Positions 8,821 to 16,298 of a DNA stretch of 64,000 bases are shown one piece after another; within the stretch, counting starts at the first letter, position 1; the number at the start of each line of letters is the position of its first letter. Under the pieces are notes generated by a model. That model was not told the origin of the DNA. It ran no database searches and saw only the letters and a program-made list of their open reading frames with translations. This DNA is from an uncultured Muribaculaceae bacterium (GTDB lineage: Bacteria > Bacteroidota > Bacteroidia > Bacteroidales > Muribaculaceae), in assembly GCA_910584365.1 (NCBI GenBank), contig CAJUAF010000004.1:110222-174221 (forward strand). Direction: 5' to 3'. A program made the position numbers and the translations under genes.

Positions 8821-9346
8821 GTCCTATATATTTATTGAAGAAGAGAGGGGAAATGGCCTTATAGAACGGATAGAGCGACGGCTCGACAATCACAGACATC
8901 CGGGATGCGAGAGCGGCGTCGTCCGCCGGATCTTCCGGGGCTTGGCCGAGCATTGAGAGGGCCACGCGATCGAGGGCAGCGAGCGTTTCACTGCGCAGAC
9001 TGTCGTATTCCCGGCGGTTGAGATGGGCGATGGCCTGGTGCCTGAAATATCCAACGGGGCGGTTGAAATCAACCTTGGCGGCCGCCGGCGTAAAGGCCAG
9101 GTCGGTGAAGCGGATCATCTGCATCTCCGGTACAAGATAAGTGGCGACATAGCGGACGGGATAGACCAGCGTGCGGTCTTTCTCTCCGGTGACCTTGTAG
9201 CGCAGGAAAGGTATTTCAACGCAAAGGTTGTCCTGGCGGATGTTGAGCATCGGAAGGCCCGGGGTATAGCCCATCGGGATTACGGCCTGGAGTTCGGGAC
9301 GGCGTTTGAGAGTGTGGAACAGTTCAGAGATGATATTGTCTTTCAT
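8807..9346 (-). CDS. Orphan 179-aa protein of the dynamin operon
   Basis: I do not recognise this family. The 179-aa product has no signal peptide and no membrane segment. The first 100 residues look beta-rich (LPMLNIRQDNLCVEIPFLRY, then YPVRYVATYLVPEMQMIRFT), the rest helical. It lies 71 nt after the C39-like gene and overlaps the start of the first dynamin gene by 14 nt, so it is almost certainly cotranscribed and translationally coupled. A role as adaptor or regulator for the GTPases is a guess from position only. An independent check would be whether homologues always sit beside paired or tripled dynamins. Confidence 0.8.
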   Translation of the reverse strand: MKDNIISELFHTLKRRPELQAVIPMGYTPGLPMLNIRQDNLCVEIPFLRYKVTGEKDRTLVYPVRYVATYLVPEMQMIRFTDLAFTPAAAKVDFNRPVGYFRHQAIAHLNRREYDSLRSETLAALDRVALSMLGQAPEDPADDAALASRMSVIVEPSLYPFYKAISPLFFNKYIGHGQN

Positions 9347-9417
9347 GAATTTTCTGCATTATCAATTAAACGGATTGAGGGATTTGTCCTGAAAAGTCAG
9401 GGGAAAGGAGGAGAAGG

Positions 9418-10473
9418 TTATGCCGAACATACGATCATCTGGTGGTCGCCGGCGCCCCATGCGTTTTCGAAAACATCAAGTGGAACCATCTCACCGCGCC
9501 CGTCGGGAGTGCCTGAATCATTCAGGACCACCATCGGATTGGAGGGGTCGGAATAGTCTATCCCGATAACCTCGATGGCGTGGTCGGAGTTGGTCATCGG
9601 CGAGAAGATGTCGTTGGGTTCATTGGTCCATATCTGACCGCTGTCGACCGAAACGATAATCTTGTTGCCGTCGCGCAGTTCCTCTTCCAGTTGGCTCATG
9701 TCGCTGTCGAACACAACTTCATGGTCTATGCCGTAGTATTCCAGCATCTTGTTCATGTTCAGGAAAGCGGTGCCACCCTCTTCGGTGAACCATCCGTTCT
9801 CCTTGGCGATATCGGCGAATTCCTCGATGTCGATATCCAGGTCGGTAAGCTGCTCGATGACGAATTTCTGGGAATAGAGGGCACAGCGGTTGGTGTTTCC
9901 CTGACATTCCCATACTTCCATTGCCGAAGCGGGGTCTCCGGCCACAACTTCGGGAGGAGTGTTGGGGTCAAACTGGCCGTTTATATCGGGAGAGCCAAGA
10001 AAGGCTCCGGTGTAGGCATAGTCATACATCGGCTCAAGGCCGAGTTCCTGGGCCGTCAGTATCCCCTCTTCATGCTGGTCGCTGATATGGTCGCCGTCGA
10101 AATCGACGTCTGTCTCATAGCGGTAGACCAGCTCGCCGCCGGAAGTGTCGGCATGAAGCCGGGAGAAAACTTCGAAATCTCCGTCAAGGTCGATATCGGA
10201 ATATAACTTTATATGGTCAAGCGTGCCATCCTGGTCATAATCCTGCCCTATCAGGAGCGTTTCGGCATATCCGTCGCCGTCGACATCGATGTCGGCTATC
10301 GCCATATCGACTACACCGTTGTTGTCCGAATCGATATATTCCCAGGACTCACCGGAGGAATACGGGTCGCCGACGGGTGTCAGGTCTTCGGAAATCATCT
10401 CTTCCTGGGGATCGAATCCGAAGGAGGCCGTCTCATCTCCGTCATACAGGAAATCCATAAAATTGTCTTCCAT
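9418..10473 (-). CDS. C39-like papain-fold protein with five calcium-type DxDxDG loops
   Basis: This 351-aa, strongly acidic protein has two parts. Residues 48-132 carry five EF-hand or thrombospondin-3-like loops: DSDNNGVVD, DIDVDGDGYAE, DYDQDGTLD, DIDLDGDFE and DVDFDGDHISD. Residues 185-351 look like a C39-type cysteine peptidase domain: Cys197 in NTNRCALYSQ, His298 in NSDHAIEVIGID and Asn318 in VLNDSG, which suit a Cys-His-Asn/Asp triad. The N-terminus (MEDNFMDFLYDGDE) is not a signal peptide, so the protein appears cytoplasmic unless exported by another route. It is the first gene of the dynamin operon and follows its promoter. Calcium-controlled proteolysis is my inference; it could also be an inactive peptide-binding relative. 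Confidence 0.82.
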   Translation of the reverse strand: MEDNFMDFLYDGDETASFGFDPQEEMISEDLTPVGDPYSSGESWEYIDSDNNGVVDMAIADIDVDGDGYAETLLIGQDYDQDGTLDHIKLYSDIDLDGDFEVFSRLHADTSGGELVYRYETDVDFDGDHISDQHEEGILTAQELGLEPMYDYAYTGAFLGSPDINGQFDPNTPPEVVAGDPASAMEVWECQGNTNRCALYSQKFVIEQLTDLDIDIEEFADIAKENGWFTEEGGTAFLNMNKMLEYYGIDHEVVFDSDMSQLEEELRDGNKIIVSVDSGQIWTNEPNDIFSPMTNSDHAIEVIGIDYSDPSNPMVVLNDSGTPDGRGEMVPLDVFENAWGAGDHQMIVCSA

Positions 10474-10586
10474 ACAATCTGCGTTTTTTTAAGGTATGCG
10501 GGCGTCGGGAGGATCAGCCTTCGGCCCGGAGGTAGTTGTTATTGATTAGCGGGTTAATAGAGTGCGGTATGTAAATCAGACCGTAT

Positions 10587-10595
10587 GCAAAGGTA
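10587..10595 (-). promoter_or_regulatory. Candidate promoter of the dynamin operon (-7 box TACCTTTGC)
   Basis: TACCTTTGC on the minus strand matches the Bacteroidetes -7 consensus. The region upstream is AT-rich (TTTAGAAAAATTTG), with a weaker -33 match. The leader to the C39-like ATG would be about 105 nt. No comparable box was seen between the genes of the operon, so this may drive all six. Confidence 0.6.
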
Positions 10596-10665
10596 TAACA
10601 AATTTTTCTAAACCGTAATCATCACAATGGTTTTTAAATGAACTCAGGTCCTTTTTTTATGAAAC

Positions 10666-10720
10666 AAAGCGATACGGTGACCAATCTCTCCCGGGGAGGA
10701 ATCGGTCACCGTATCGCTTT
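10666..10720 (-). terminator. Long hairpin terminator after the coiled-coil lipoprotein gene
   Basis: A 17-bp stem, AAAGCGATACGGTGACC with its complement, encloses a 21-nt loop. It lies 25 nt after the lipoprotein stop and before the dynamin operon promoter, so it isolates that operon from the genes upstream. The following U-run is weak. Confidence 0.75.
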
Positions 10721-10745
10721 TCTATGTCGTTTATTCCGGACGGAA

Positions 10746-11627
10746 TCAGTCGGTCTTTACAATCAGGAAGTTGGACTGATTCCAGAAGCGGGTCGGGTTA
10801 GTGATTTTCAGAACCTTCATGCCGTTGGCGGCCTCTACGATCTCGTAAGAGTCTTCGGGCTGGTTTGTCATCACCTTGGCTTTCTTGGACCCGAGATTGA
10901 TGGTACGCAACGAACGCTTGTCGCCGGTGGTGAAATAGCTCTGGTCGAAGTTGGAGGGCATCACCTTGGTTTTTCTCAGGAAACCCGACTGCATGAGGTT
11001 GTGGGCTTTGAGTTCCTTGCCGGTACCGATGGCGTAATAGCAGATGTTCATCTCGTTGTTAAGTTCGGCGGCGCGGCGTTCGGCCTCCTGGCGGGCGGTG
11101 TTCTCCTCCACGGCCACGGTCTTGAGCGAATCGGTCTTCTGTCCCAGGTCGGTGACCGTGCGGTTCAGGCCCTCGATTTTGACATTGGCGTCGGCCAGCT
11201 GGTTACGCAGGCCGTCGATGGTCTCCTGCTGGTTGGCGATCTGCGCCTTCAGGTTGTTGATGGCCTTCTGGAGAGTGGCATTGTTCTGGTTGCTGGCTGC
11301 GAGCTGGGCCTCGAGCTGTTCGAGACGCTGACGGCGCTGCTCCAGAGCCTGCTGAATCTGCTCCATATCATTGCGGATTTCCTGACGCTTGCTGGGGGTC
11401 TCGGCTCCGAGTCCTCCCGTTGCCAGGATGTTCTCCATCTGTTTGATCTGGTTCATACCCTCGGTAATATCGTTGAGAATCACCAGCAGGGAATCCTGGT
11501 TGGCGAGAGCTACGTGCAGGGAGTCAGCCGTAGTAGGCGCGCCGGCATTATTTCCCTCTTTGTTCCCGCAGGAAGCCAAAGTCGTCAGAGCGACAGCTGC
11601 CATGATGGCAAAATTCTTGATTTTCAT
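10746..11627 (-). CDS. Coiled-coil lipoprotein
   Basis: This 293-aa protein has a lipoprotein signal ending LASC (Cys20), so it should be lipid-anchored in the envelope. Residues about 45-200 are a long coiled coil rich in Gln, Glu, Leu and Asn, with heptad-like repeats (EQRRQRLEQLEAQLAAS). The C-terminal 90 residues form a small globular domain that starts at ICYYAIGTGKELK, a motif I associate with conserved Bacteroidales proteins of unknown function. It follows rsmI by 55 nt and ends before a strong hairpin. A structural or envelope-spacing role is plausible, but the function is unknown. Confidence 0.8.
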   Translation of the reverse strand: MKIKNFAIMAAVALTTLASCGNKEGNNAGAPTTADSLHVALANQDSLLVILNDITEGMNQIKQMENILATGGLGAETPSKRQEIRNDMEQIQQALEQRRQRLEQLEAQLAASNQNNATLQKAINNLKAQIANQQETIDGLRNQLADANVKIEGLNRTVTDLGQKTDSLKTVAVEENTARQEAERRAAELNNEMNICYYAIGTGKELKAHNLMQSGFLRKTKVMPSNFDQSYFTTGDKRSLRTINLGSKKAKVMTNQPEDSYEIVEAANGMKVLKITNPTRFWNQSNFLIVKTD

Positions 11628-11682
11628 AATAGCTAAAACGTATTTGTTTTTTATAAGAATTCCGTAGTCTATCTAATCTATT

Positions 11683-12444
11683 CTATATATTATCCGTCTC
11701 GTCGTTGTCGCGGTACTTGTTGCGGTGGATTTTCTTCTGACCCTTGTCCGCACGATTGCCCGCCACAACTATAACGATTTCTCCCCGAGGATTGTTTTGG
11801 GTAAAGTATTCCGTCAGCTCCCCCAGGGTACCGTTATGAGTTGTATTGTGGAGTTTGGATATCTCCCTGGAGACAGACGCATCACGGTCGATGCCGCACA
11901 CCTGAGCCAGTTCTCCGAGAGTCTTTACCAGGCGAAGAGGCGATTCATAGATGATAAAGGTCCGCTCGTCGGCCGCAAGCTGGGCCAGGCGCGTGGCCCT
12001 CCCCTTCTTCGGAGGAAGAAACCCCTCGAAACAGAACCTTTCGCACGGAAGTCCGGAATTTACAAGCGCGGGGACGAATGCCGTGGGCCCCGGAAGGGTC
12101 TCGACCTCGATTCCGGCCAGACGGCACTCCCTGACCAGCATGAATCCCGGGTCGGAAATCGCGGGAGTGCCCGCATCGGACACAAGTGCTATAATCTCTC
12201 CTCCCAGCAGACGGTCCACAAGGGGTTTGACCGTGTCGTGTTCATTGAATTTATGATGCGACATCAGGGGGGTAGTCACTCCGAAATGGCGCATCACAAC
12301 CGAACTTGTCCGGGTATCCTCGGCCAGAATCAGATTGCAGCCGCGCAGTATCTCGACAGCGCGCGGCGCCATATCCCCGAGATTCCCGACAGGAGTAGGC
12401 ACCACAAACAGTTTCCCTCCTCCGCTTCCAGAAAAATTATTCAT
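11683..12444 (-). CDS. rsmI: 16S rRNA (cytidine1402-2'-O)-methyltransferase
   Basis: This 253-aa protein methylates the ribose of C1402 in 16S rRNA using SAM, which tunes decoding at the P site. It shows the family's tetrapyrrole-methylase-like fold motifs: VVPTPVGNLGDM at 14-25, LAEDTRTS, then VSDAGTPAISDPG around residue 90 and LPGPTAFVPALV. The C-terminus is a short charged tail (KKIHRNKYRDNDETDNI). It stands in a minus-strand cluster with PBP4 and a disordered-linker protein. The assignment is secure. Confidence 0.95.
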   Translation of the reverse strand: MNNFSGSGGGKLFVVPTPVGNLGDMAPRAVEILRGCNLILAEDTRTSSVVMRHFGVTTPLMSHHKFNEHDTVKPLVDRLLGGEIIALVSDAGTPAISDPGFMLVRECRLAGIEVETLPGPTAFVPALVNSGLPCERFCFEGFLPPKKGRATRLAQLAADERTFIIYESPLRLVKTLGELAQVCGIDRDASVSREISKLHNTTHNGTLGELTEYFTQNNPRGEIVIVVAGNRADKGQKKIHRNKYRDNDETDNI

Positions 12445-12492
12445 ATTCTTTTGTCGGTGAAAATTACAGTGTTTGACGGAAAGACAGCATAA

Positions 12493-13248
12493 TCAATTGC
12501 TGAAAAAAGGCCTGAGTGCCTCATAGAACTCTTTACCGGGGGCTTTGTTCAGGTCCAGTCCCAGGGAGGTCGACAGGTACATACGCAATTGTCCGGCAGT
12601 CTGAAAGTGCGAAATAATTTCCAAAGAATCGTTCAGGCGCTCCCGGGAACCGTTGAAGATTTCCCTGCGGAACAGGAAAGCGTCATTGATGGAGAAAGCT
12701 TTCTGAAAGTCAGCCACCGTCATAGCGGGAGCAGCACAGACTGCAGGCACTGGCTTGCGGGGAGCCGCCGGGGGAGTCGCAGCCGGCACGGCCGGAGGAA
12801 TTGGCGGCATCGGCGCCTCCACGGGGGGCGGCGTCACAGACGACTCCGGGACTTCATCCGGAATCATCTCGAGGATTTCCTCGGTCTCTTCTTTGGCGGA
12901 GTTCCGGGGCTCTCTATTCTCAGTCTCCGAAGCGGCGGGACCAGGAGCCTCTTCCGGCTCAGCTGACGGCACATCGCCGGCATCGGCTACTTCCTCGAAC
13001 TCGGCTGAACGGACCACATCACTCTCCCGAACCGAAGGGATACTTCCGGCTTCGGGTTCCTCACCGGAGGCATCCTCCTCCCGGTCATCGCCGGAGGGGA
13101 TAGCGGCGAGTTCCGCCAGGGAGATAATCTTCAGTTTCAGGCCGTCGGGCAGACGGTTTGCCTGGGCATCCTTCAGCAGCAGAAGTTCATCTGCAATGCC
13201 GGCGGTAAGGTCCAGCATCCGGTCTATTATTCTGTCGGTCTCTTTCAT
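12493..13248 (-). CDS. Protein of unknown function with long disordered linker
   Basis: This 251-aa protein has three zones. Residues 1-50 form a helical N-terminal piece (MKETDRIIDRMLDLTAG). Residues 50-175 are disordered, first very acidic (EEDASGEEPEAGS) and then Pro/Ala-rich (PPIPPAVPAATPPAAP). Residues 180-251 form a conserved-looking C-terminal domain (SINDAFLFRREIFNGSRERL, then FYEALRPFFS). There is no signal peptide or membrane segment. It starts 2 nt before the end of the PBP4 gene. I know this arrangement only as a hypothetical in Bacteroidales; the tethered domains suggest an adaptor, which is inference. Confidence 0.72.
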   Translation of the reverse strand: MKETDRIIDRMLDLTAGIADELLLLKDAQANRLPDGLKLKIISLAELAAIPSGDDREEDASGEEPEAGSIPSVRESDVVRSAEFEEVADAGDVPSAEPEEAPGPAASETENREPRNSAKEETEEILEMIPDEVPESSVTPPPVEAPMPPIPPAVPAATPPAAPRKPVPAVCAAPAMTVADFQKAFSINDAFLFRREIFNGSRERLNDSLEIISHFQTAGQLRMYLSTSLGLDLNKAPGKEFYEALRPFFSN

Positions 13249-13250
13249 TT

Positions 13251-14477
13251 TCAGTTGTCATCGTTTTTAAACTGCGACTCGAGGAAACGCGAAATGCTGT
13301 TGCGCACCTCGTCGCGCTTACAGAAAAAATCGTTTACCAGAATCACGACGGCATGGGTCGGATTCCCTTCGGCATCAAGTTTGTAGCCGGCATAGCAGTG
13401 GACGCCGTTCATGCTGCCGCTCTTCAGAGCCAGACGCTCTGTCAGGGGATGTTTCTTAAACAGGTTCCTGACCGTCCCCTCCCTGCCGACTTTGGGAAAC
13501 AGGGAAACGTAGCTTGCCGCCGCACCCCGCACCGGAGCCATTTTCTCCAGCAGGTCGGCCATGAACTGAGCCGTCACCCGGTTGTTGCGCGACAGTCCGG
13601 AGCCGTCGTAAATATCGGTTATGTCGAAATCAATGCCTTTCGCCGCCAGCAGACTGCGCTCGCGCGAGATGGCGGCTTTGCGTGACTGGCCCGGAGCAAG
13701 CTGCCTCAGGATTCCTTCGGCAAAAAGATTGTCGGAGCGGCACATCAGGTTTCTGAGGATTTCATCCCCCCGGGGCGATTCATGGAAGAGCAGCAGCCGG
13801 GGAGTCTCTCCTGAGATGTCCGTCTCGTCCCAGTCCACCGCGATTCCCTCGGCGAGCAGACTGTTTTCAAGAGCCTCGCCGAAAGCCTCGGCGGGACTTT
13901 CCACTGCCTTGTCGCCGTGGCGGTTGTCGCGGAAATTCATCCCGTAGAGTCCGGCTCCGTAGTCGTAGCGCACATCGGAAAGCTCCCAGCGGTCACAGGG
14001 GCCGTTGTCAGGGAATCCCGACTGGTCGACCGTTATCTCCCCCCTGATGCGCCGGATTCCAGCATCCCTTACTGCCGCGGCAATTTTCGCCGGGAAGCCC
14101 GAGTTTCCGGGAAACTGTCCGCTTTCAATCGTGGGGTCGCCGGCGCCCATGACTATCAGATTGCCGTTGAGGACTCCGTTGTCGACAGGGCCGCAGAGGT
14201 AGACATCCGTGCGGAAACGCGCCGTGTCGAGTCCCGCCACGATGGCAGCGGCCGAAGTGACGCACTTCATCGTGCTGGCCGGCAGCATCGCTTTATGGGG
14301 ATTCTGGCTCACCAGGTCGCGTCCCGTCCGTAGGTCGCGGACAACGACCGCCACGGAGGAAGCCCTGTCGCGGCTGAACGGTATGACCGATTTGGAATAC
14401 ACCGGCGCGGCCAGCAGCAGGACAATCTGCAGGAGCAATATCTTGTAGAGGCTGTTCAAGTTTTCTGATGTTGTCAT
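13251..14477 (-). CDS. dacB: D-alanyl-D-alanine carboxypeptidase/endopeptidase (PBP4, S13)
   Basis: This 408-aa periplasmic enzyme trims or cuts peptidoglycan cross-links. A hydrophobic signal segment lies at 11-28. All three penicillin-binding motifs are present: SxxK as STMK at 68-71, SxN as SDN at 248-250, and KSG at 352-354 in place of KTG. Other family sequences include GAGDPT, GEITVDQSGF and YDGSGLSRNN. It is shorter than the E. coli protein because the inserted domain between the first two motifs is reduced. It is first in a four-gene minus-strand run and is divergent from the TetR gene. Confidence 0.93.
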   Translation of the reverse strand: MTTSENLNSLYKILLLQIVLLLAAPVYSKSVIPFSRDRASSVAVVVRDLRTGRDLVSQNPHKAMLPASTMKCVTSAAAIVAGLDTARFRTDVYLCGPVDNGVLNGNLIVMGAGDPTIESGQFPGNSGFPAKIAAAVRDAGIRRIRGEITVDQSGFPDNGPCDRWELSDVRYDYGAGLYGMNFRDNRHGDKAVESPAEAFGEALENSLLAEGIAVDWDETDISGETPRLLLFHESPRGDEILRNLMCRSDNLFAEGILRQLAPGQSRKAAISRERSLLAAKGIDFDITDIYDGSGLSRNNRVTAQFMADLLEKMAPVRGAAASYVSLFPKVGREGTVRNLFKKHPLTERLALKSGSMNGVHCYAGYKLDAEGNPTHAVVILVNDFFCKRDEVRNSISRFLESQFKNDDN

Positions 14478-14598
14478 TTCAACCTACGAATTTACTAAAC
14501 AATCAAACTCTAAACAAACTTTCATCCCAAAACTGCTCAAAACTTTACTAAAAAAATAATTTTCCGGCCACGGAGACCATGTTTTCACATTTTTTTTG

Positions 14599-14607
14599 TA
14601 ACTTCGC
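14599..14607 (+). promoter_or_regulatory. Candidate promoter -7 box TAACTTCGC for the TetR-fabG pair
   Basis: TAACTTCGC after a run of eight T residues resembles the -7 box (TAnnTTTG with one change). It lies 29 nt before the ATG at 14637. A TTG 8 nt after the box could extend the frame but would leave almost no leader. Confidence 0.45.
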
Positions 14608-14636
14608 CGATTGAATTGGAATCCGAAGAACCAGGC

Positions 14637-15266
14637 ATGGCTTTAAAAACTCGCGACAAACTTATAGAAGTGGCCCGGCAGCTCTTCGCCCACAAAGGGG
14701 TGGAGAACACTACCATGCTCGACATAGCCAACGCTTCCGAGAAAGGGCGCAGGACCATCTACACATACTTTAAAAACAAACGCGAGATACATCAGGCCGT
14801 CATCGAACGCGAGAGCGACCAGATTGTAAGCCGCCAGCGCCAGATTCTCGAGTCAGCAAGTCCGGCCGCTGAAAAGCTCCGCGAATTCATGGAGGCGAGA
14901 TTCCAGATCCTCACCTGCCCAACCGGACGCCGCGAGCAGCAGGAATCTCTTCCCCTGCTGATGCGCCTCGACGTGAAAAGAGCCGAGAAGACCCGCCGCC
15001 TTGCCGCCCGCAAGGAAATCGAGATTCTCAGGCAGATACTCGCCGGCGGAGTGAAGGCCGGGGAATTTTCCCGGGGACAGGCCGACCGCGCCCTGGCCCT
15101 GATTGTGACTCTCATGCAGGGTATGGACTCCCCGGGACTGGGCGAGCATCTGGACGATGCGGGCACCGAGCGCCGCGCGGCCCAGCGGGACATCATCGGA
15201 TTTATCATCGCCGGGATGCATCCCGGGCCTGAGGCTCCCTCTCCCCTTATACCGACCGAATCATAA
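14637..15266 (+). CDS. TetR/AcrR family transcriptional regulator
   Basis: This 209-aa protein has the TetR DNA-binding domain at residues 1-50: TRDKLIEVARQLFAHKGVEN, then TMLDIANASEKGRRTIYTYF and KNKREI. The C-terminal three-quarters is a helical ligand-binding domain with no recognisable ligand motif. I chose ATG 14637 because the TTG at 14616 lies too close to the promoter box. The gene ends 19 nt before fabG, and the two are probably cotranscribed. Control of fatty-acid synthesis is a reasonable inference from that pairing; the effector is unknown. Confidence 0.9.
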   Translation: MALKTRDKLIEVARQLFAHKGVENTTMLDIANASEKGRRTIYTYFKNKREIHQAVIERESDQIVSRQRQILESASPAAEKLREFMEARFQILTCPTGRREQQESLPLLMRLDVKRAEKTRRLAARKEIEILRQILAGGVKAGEFSRGQADRALALIVTLMQGMDSPGLGEHLDDAGTERRAAQRDIIGFIIAGMHPGPEAPSPLIPTES

Positions 15267-15285
15267 TTTTCATCATACTGTCAAC

Positions 15286-16032
15286 ATGAAATTACTTGAA
15301 GGAAAAACCGCTCTGATAACCGGCGCCGCCCGCGGCATCGGCAAGCAGATTGCGCTGCGCTTCGCCAAAGAAGGCGCCAACATAGCTTTCACTGACCTCG
15401 TAATCGACGAAAACGGAAAGCAGACCGAAGAAGAAATCGCCGCTCTCGGCGTCAAGGTAAAAGGATATGCCTCCAACGCCGCCGACTTCGCCCAGACCGA
15501 GGAAGTAGTCAAGGAAGTACATAAGGATTTCGGCACGATCGACATTCTGGTCAACAACGCCGGCATCACCAAGGACGGTCTTATGATGCGCATGACCGAA
15601 GCCCAGTGGGACGCCGTCATCGCCGTCAACCTCAAGAGTGCGTTCAACTTTATCCACGCCGTTCTTCCCATCATGCTCCGCCAGCGCGGCGGCTCGATCA
15701 TAAACATGGCTTCCGTAGTCGGCGTACACGGCAATGCCGGTCAGTGCAACTACGCCGCTTCCAAGGCCGGCCTGATTGCCCTGGCCAAGTCCATCGCCCA
15801 GGAGGTAGGTTCACGCGGTATCCGCGCCAACGCCATCGCCCCGGGCTTCATCGAGACGGCCATGACTGCCGCTCTCCCCGACGAAGTACGCAAGGAATGG
15901 GCTATGAAAATTCCCCTGCGTCGCGCCGGAAAAGTCGAGGATATCGCCGACGTGGCAACCTTCCTCGCCTCCGATATGTCGTCCTACGTCACCGGCCAGG
16001 TTATCCAGGTTGACGGCGGCATGAATATGTAA
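15286..16032 (+). CDS. fabG: 3-oxoacyl-[acyl-carrier-protein] reductase
   Basis: This 248-aa short-chain dehydrogenase reduces 3-ketoacyl-ACP with NADPH in fatty-acid elongation. The cofactor loop TGAARGIG lies at 12-19, NNAG at 90-93 and the catalytic triad Ser143, Tyr156, Lys160 (YAASKAG). IRANAIAPGFIETAM and the C-terminal YVTGQVIQVDGGMNM are typical of FabG. It directly follows the TetR gene, suggesting local regulation, and is followed by a strong terminator at 16053-16102. Confidence 0.95.
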   Translation: MKLLEGKTALITGAARGIGKQIALRFAKEGANIAFTDLVIDENGKQTEEEIAALGVKVKGYASNAADFAQTEEVVKEVHKDFGTIDILVNNAGITKDGLMMRMTEAQWDAVIAVNLKSAFNFIHAVLPIMLRQRGGSIINMASVVGVHGNAGQCNYAASKAGLIALAKSIAQEVGSRGIRANAIAPGFIETAMTAALPDEVRKEWAMKIPLRRAGKVEDIADVATFLASDMSSYVTGQVIQVDGGMNM

Positions 16033-16052
16033 ACCGGAGACTACAGAACACA

Positions 16053-16102
16053 AAACAAGGCGGTGTGTCAAAATTCCATATTTTGGCACACCGCCTTGTT
16101 TT
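16053..16102 (+). terminator. Rho-independent terminator after fabG
   Basis: A stem built from AACAAGGCGGTGTG and CACACCGCCTTGTT, extended by CAAAA/TTTTG, encloses a short loop and is followed by TTTTG. It starts 21 nt after the fabG stop. Confidence 0.85.
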
Positions 16103-16168
16103 GCGCCCGGACAGCACCGTCTTTTTTGTTGCCTGACAGGCTACAAGCTGTCTGAGCGAACACGCCCG

Positions 16169-16226
16169 TTTTAACTACTGTTAAAATCACAGGAATTATA
16201 AACCATCCCGAAAAACATAATGTTAT
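16169..16226 (+). promoter_or_regulatory. Two small palindromes upstream of the decarboxylase gene
   Basis: TTTTAAC-TACT-GTTAAAA at 16169-16186 and AACATAATGTT at 16216-16226 lie in the 196-bp stretch between the fabG terminator and the decarboxylase ATG. No clear TAnnTTTG box was found. These symmetric sites are candidate operators; nothing identifies the binding protein. Confidence 0.35.
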
Positions 16227-16298
16227 ATAAGCAGACGTCTGAAACAGTGAAAACATCCCTGTGGATTCATACACTAATCAATTATAAATCATAACCAA

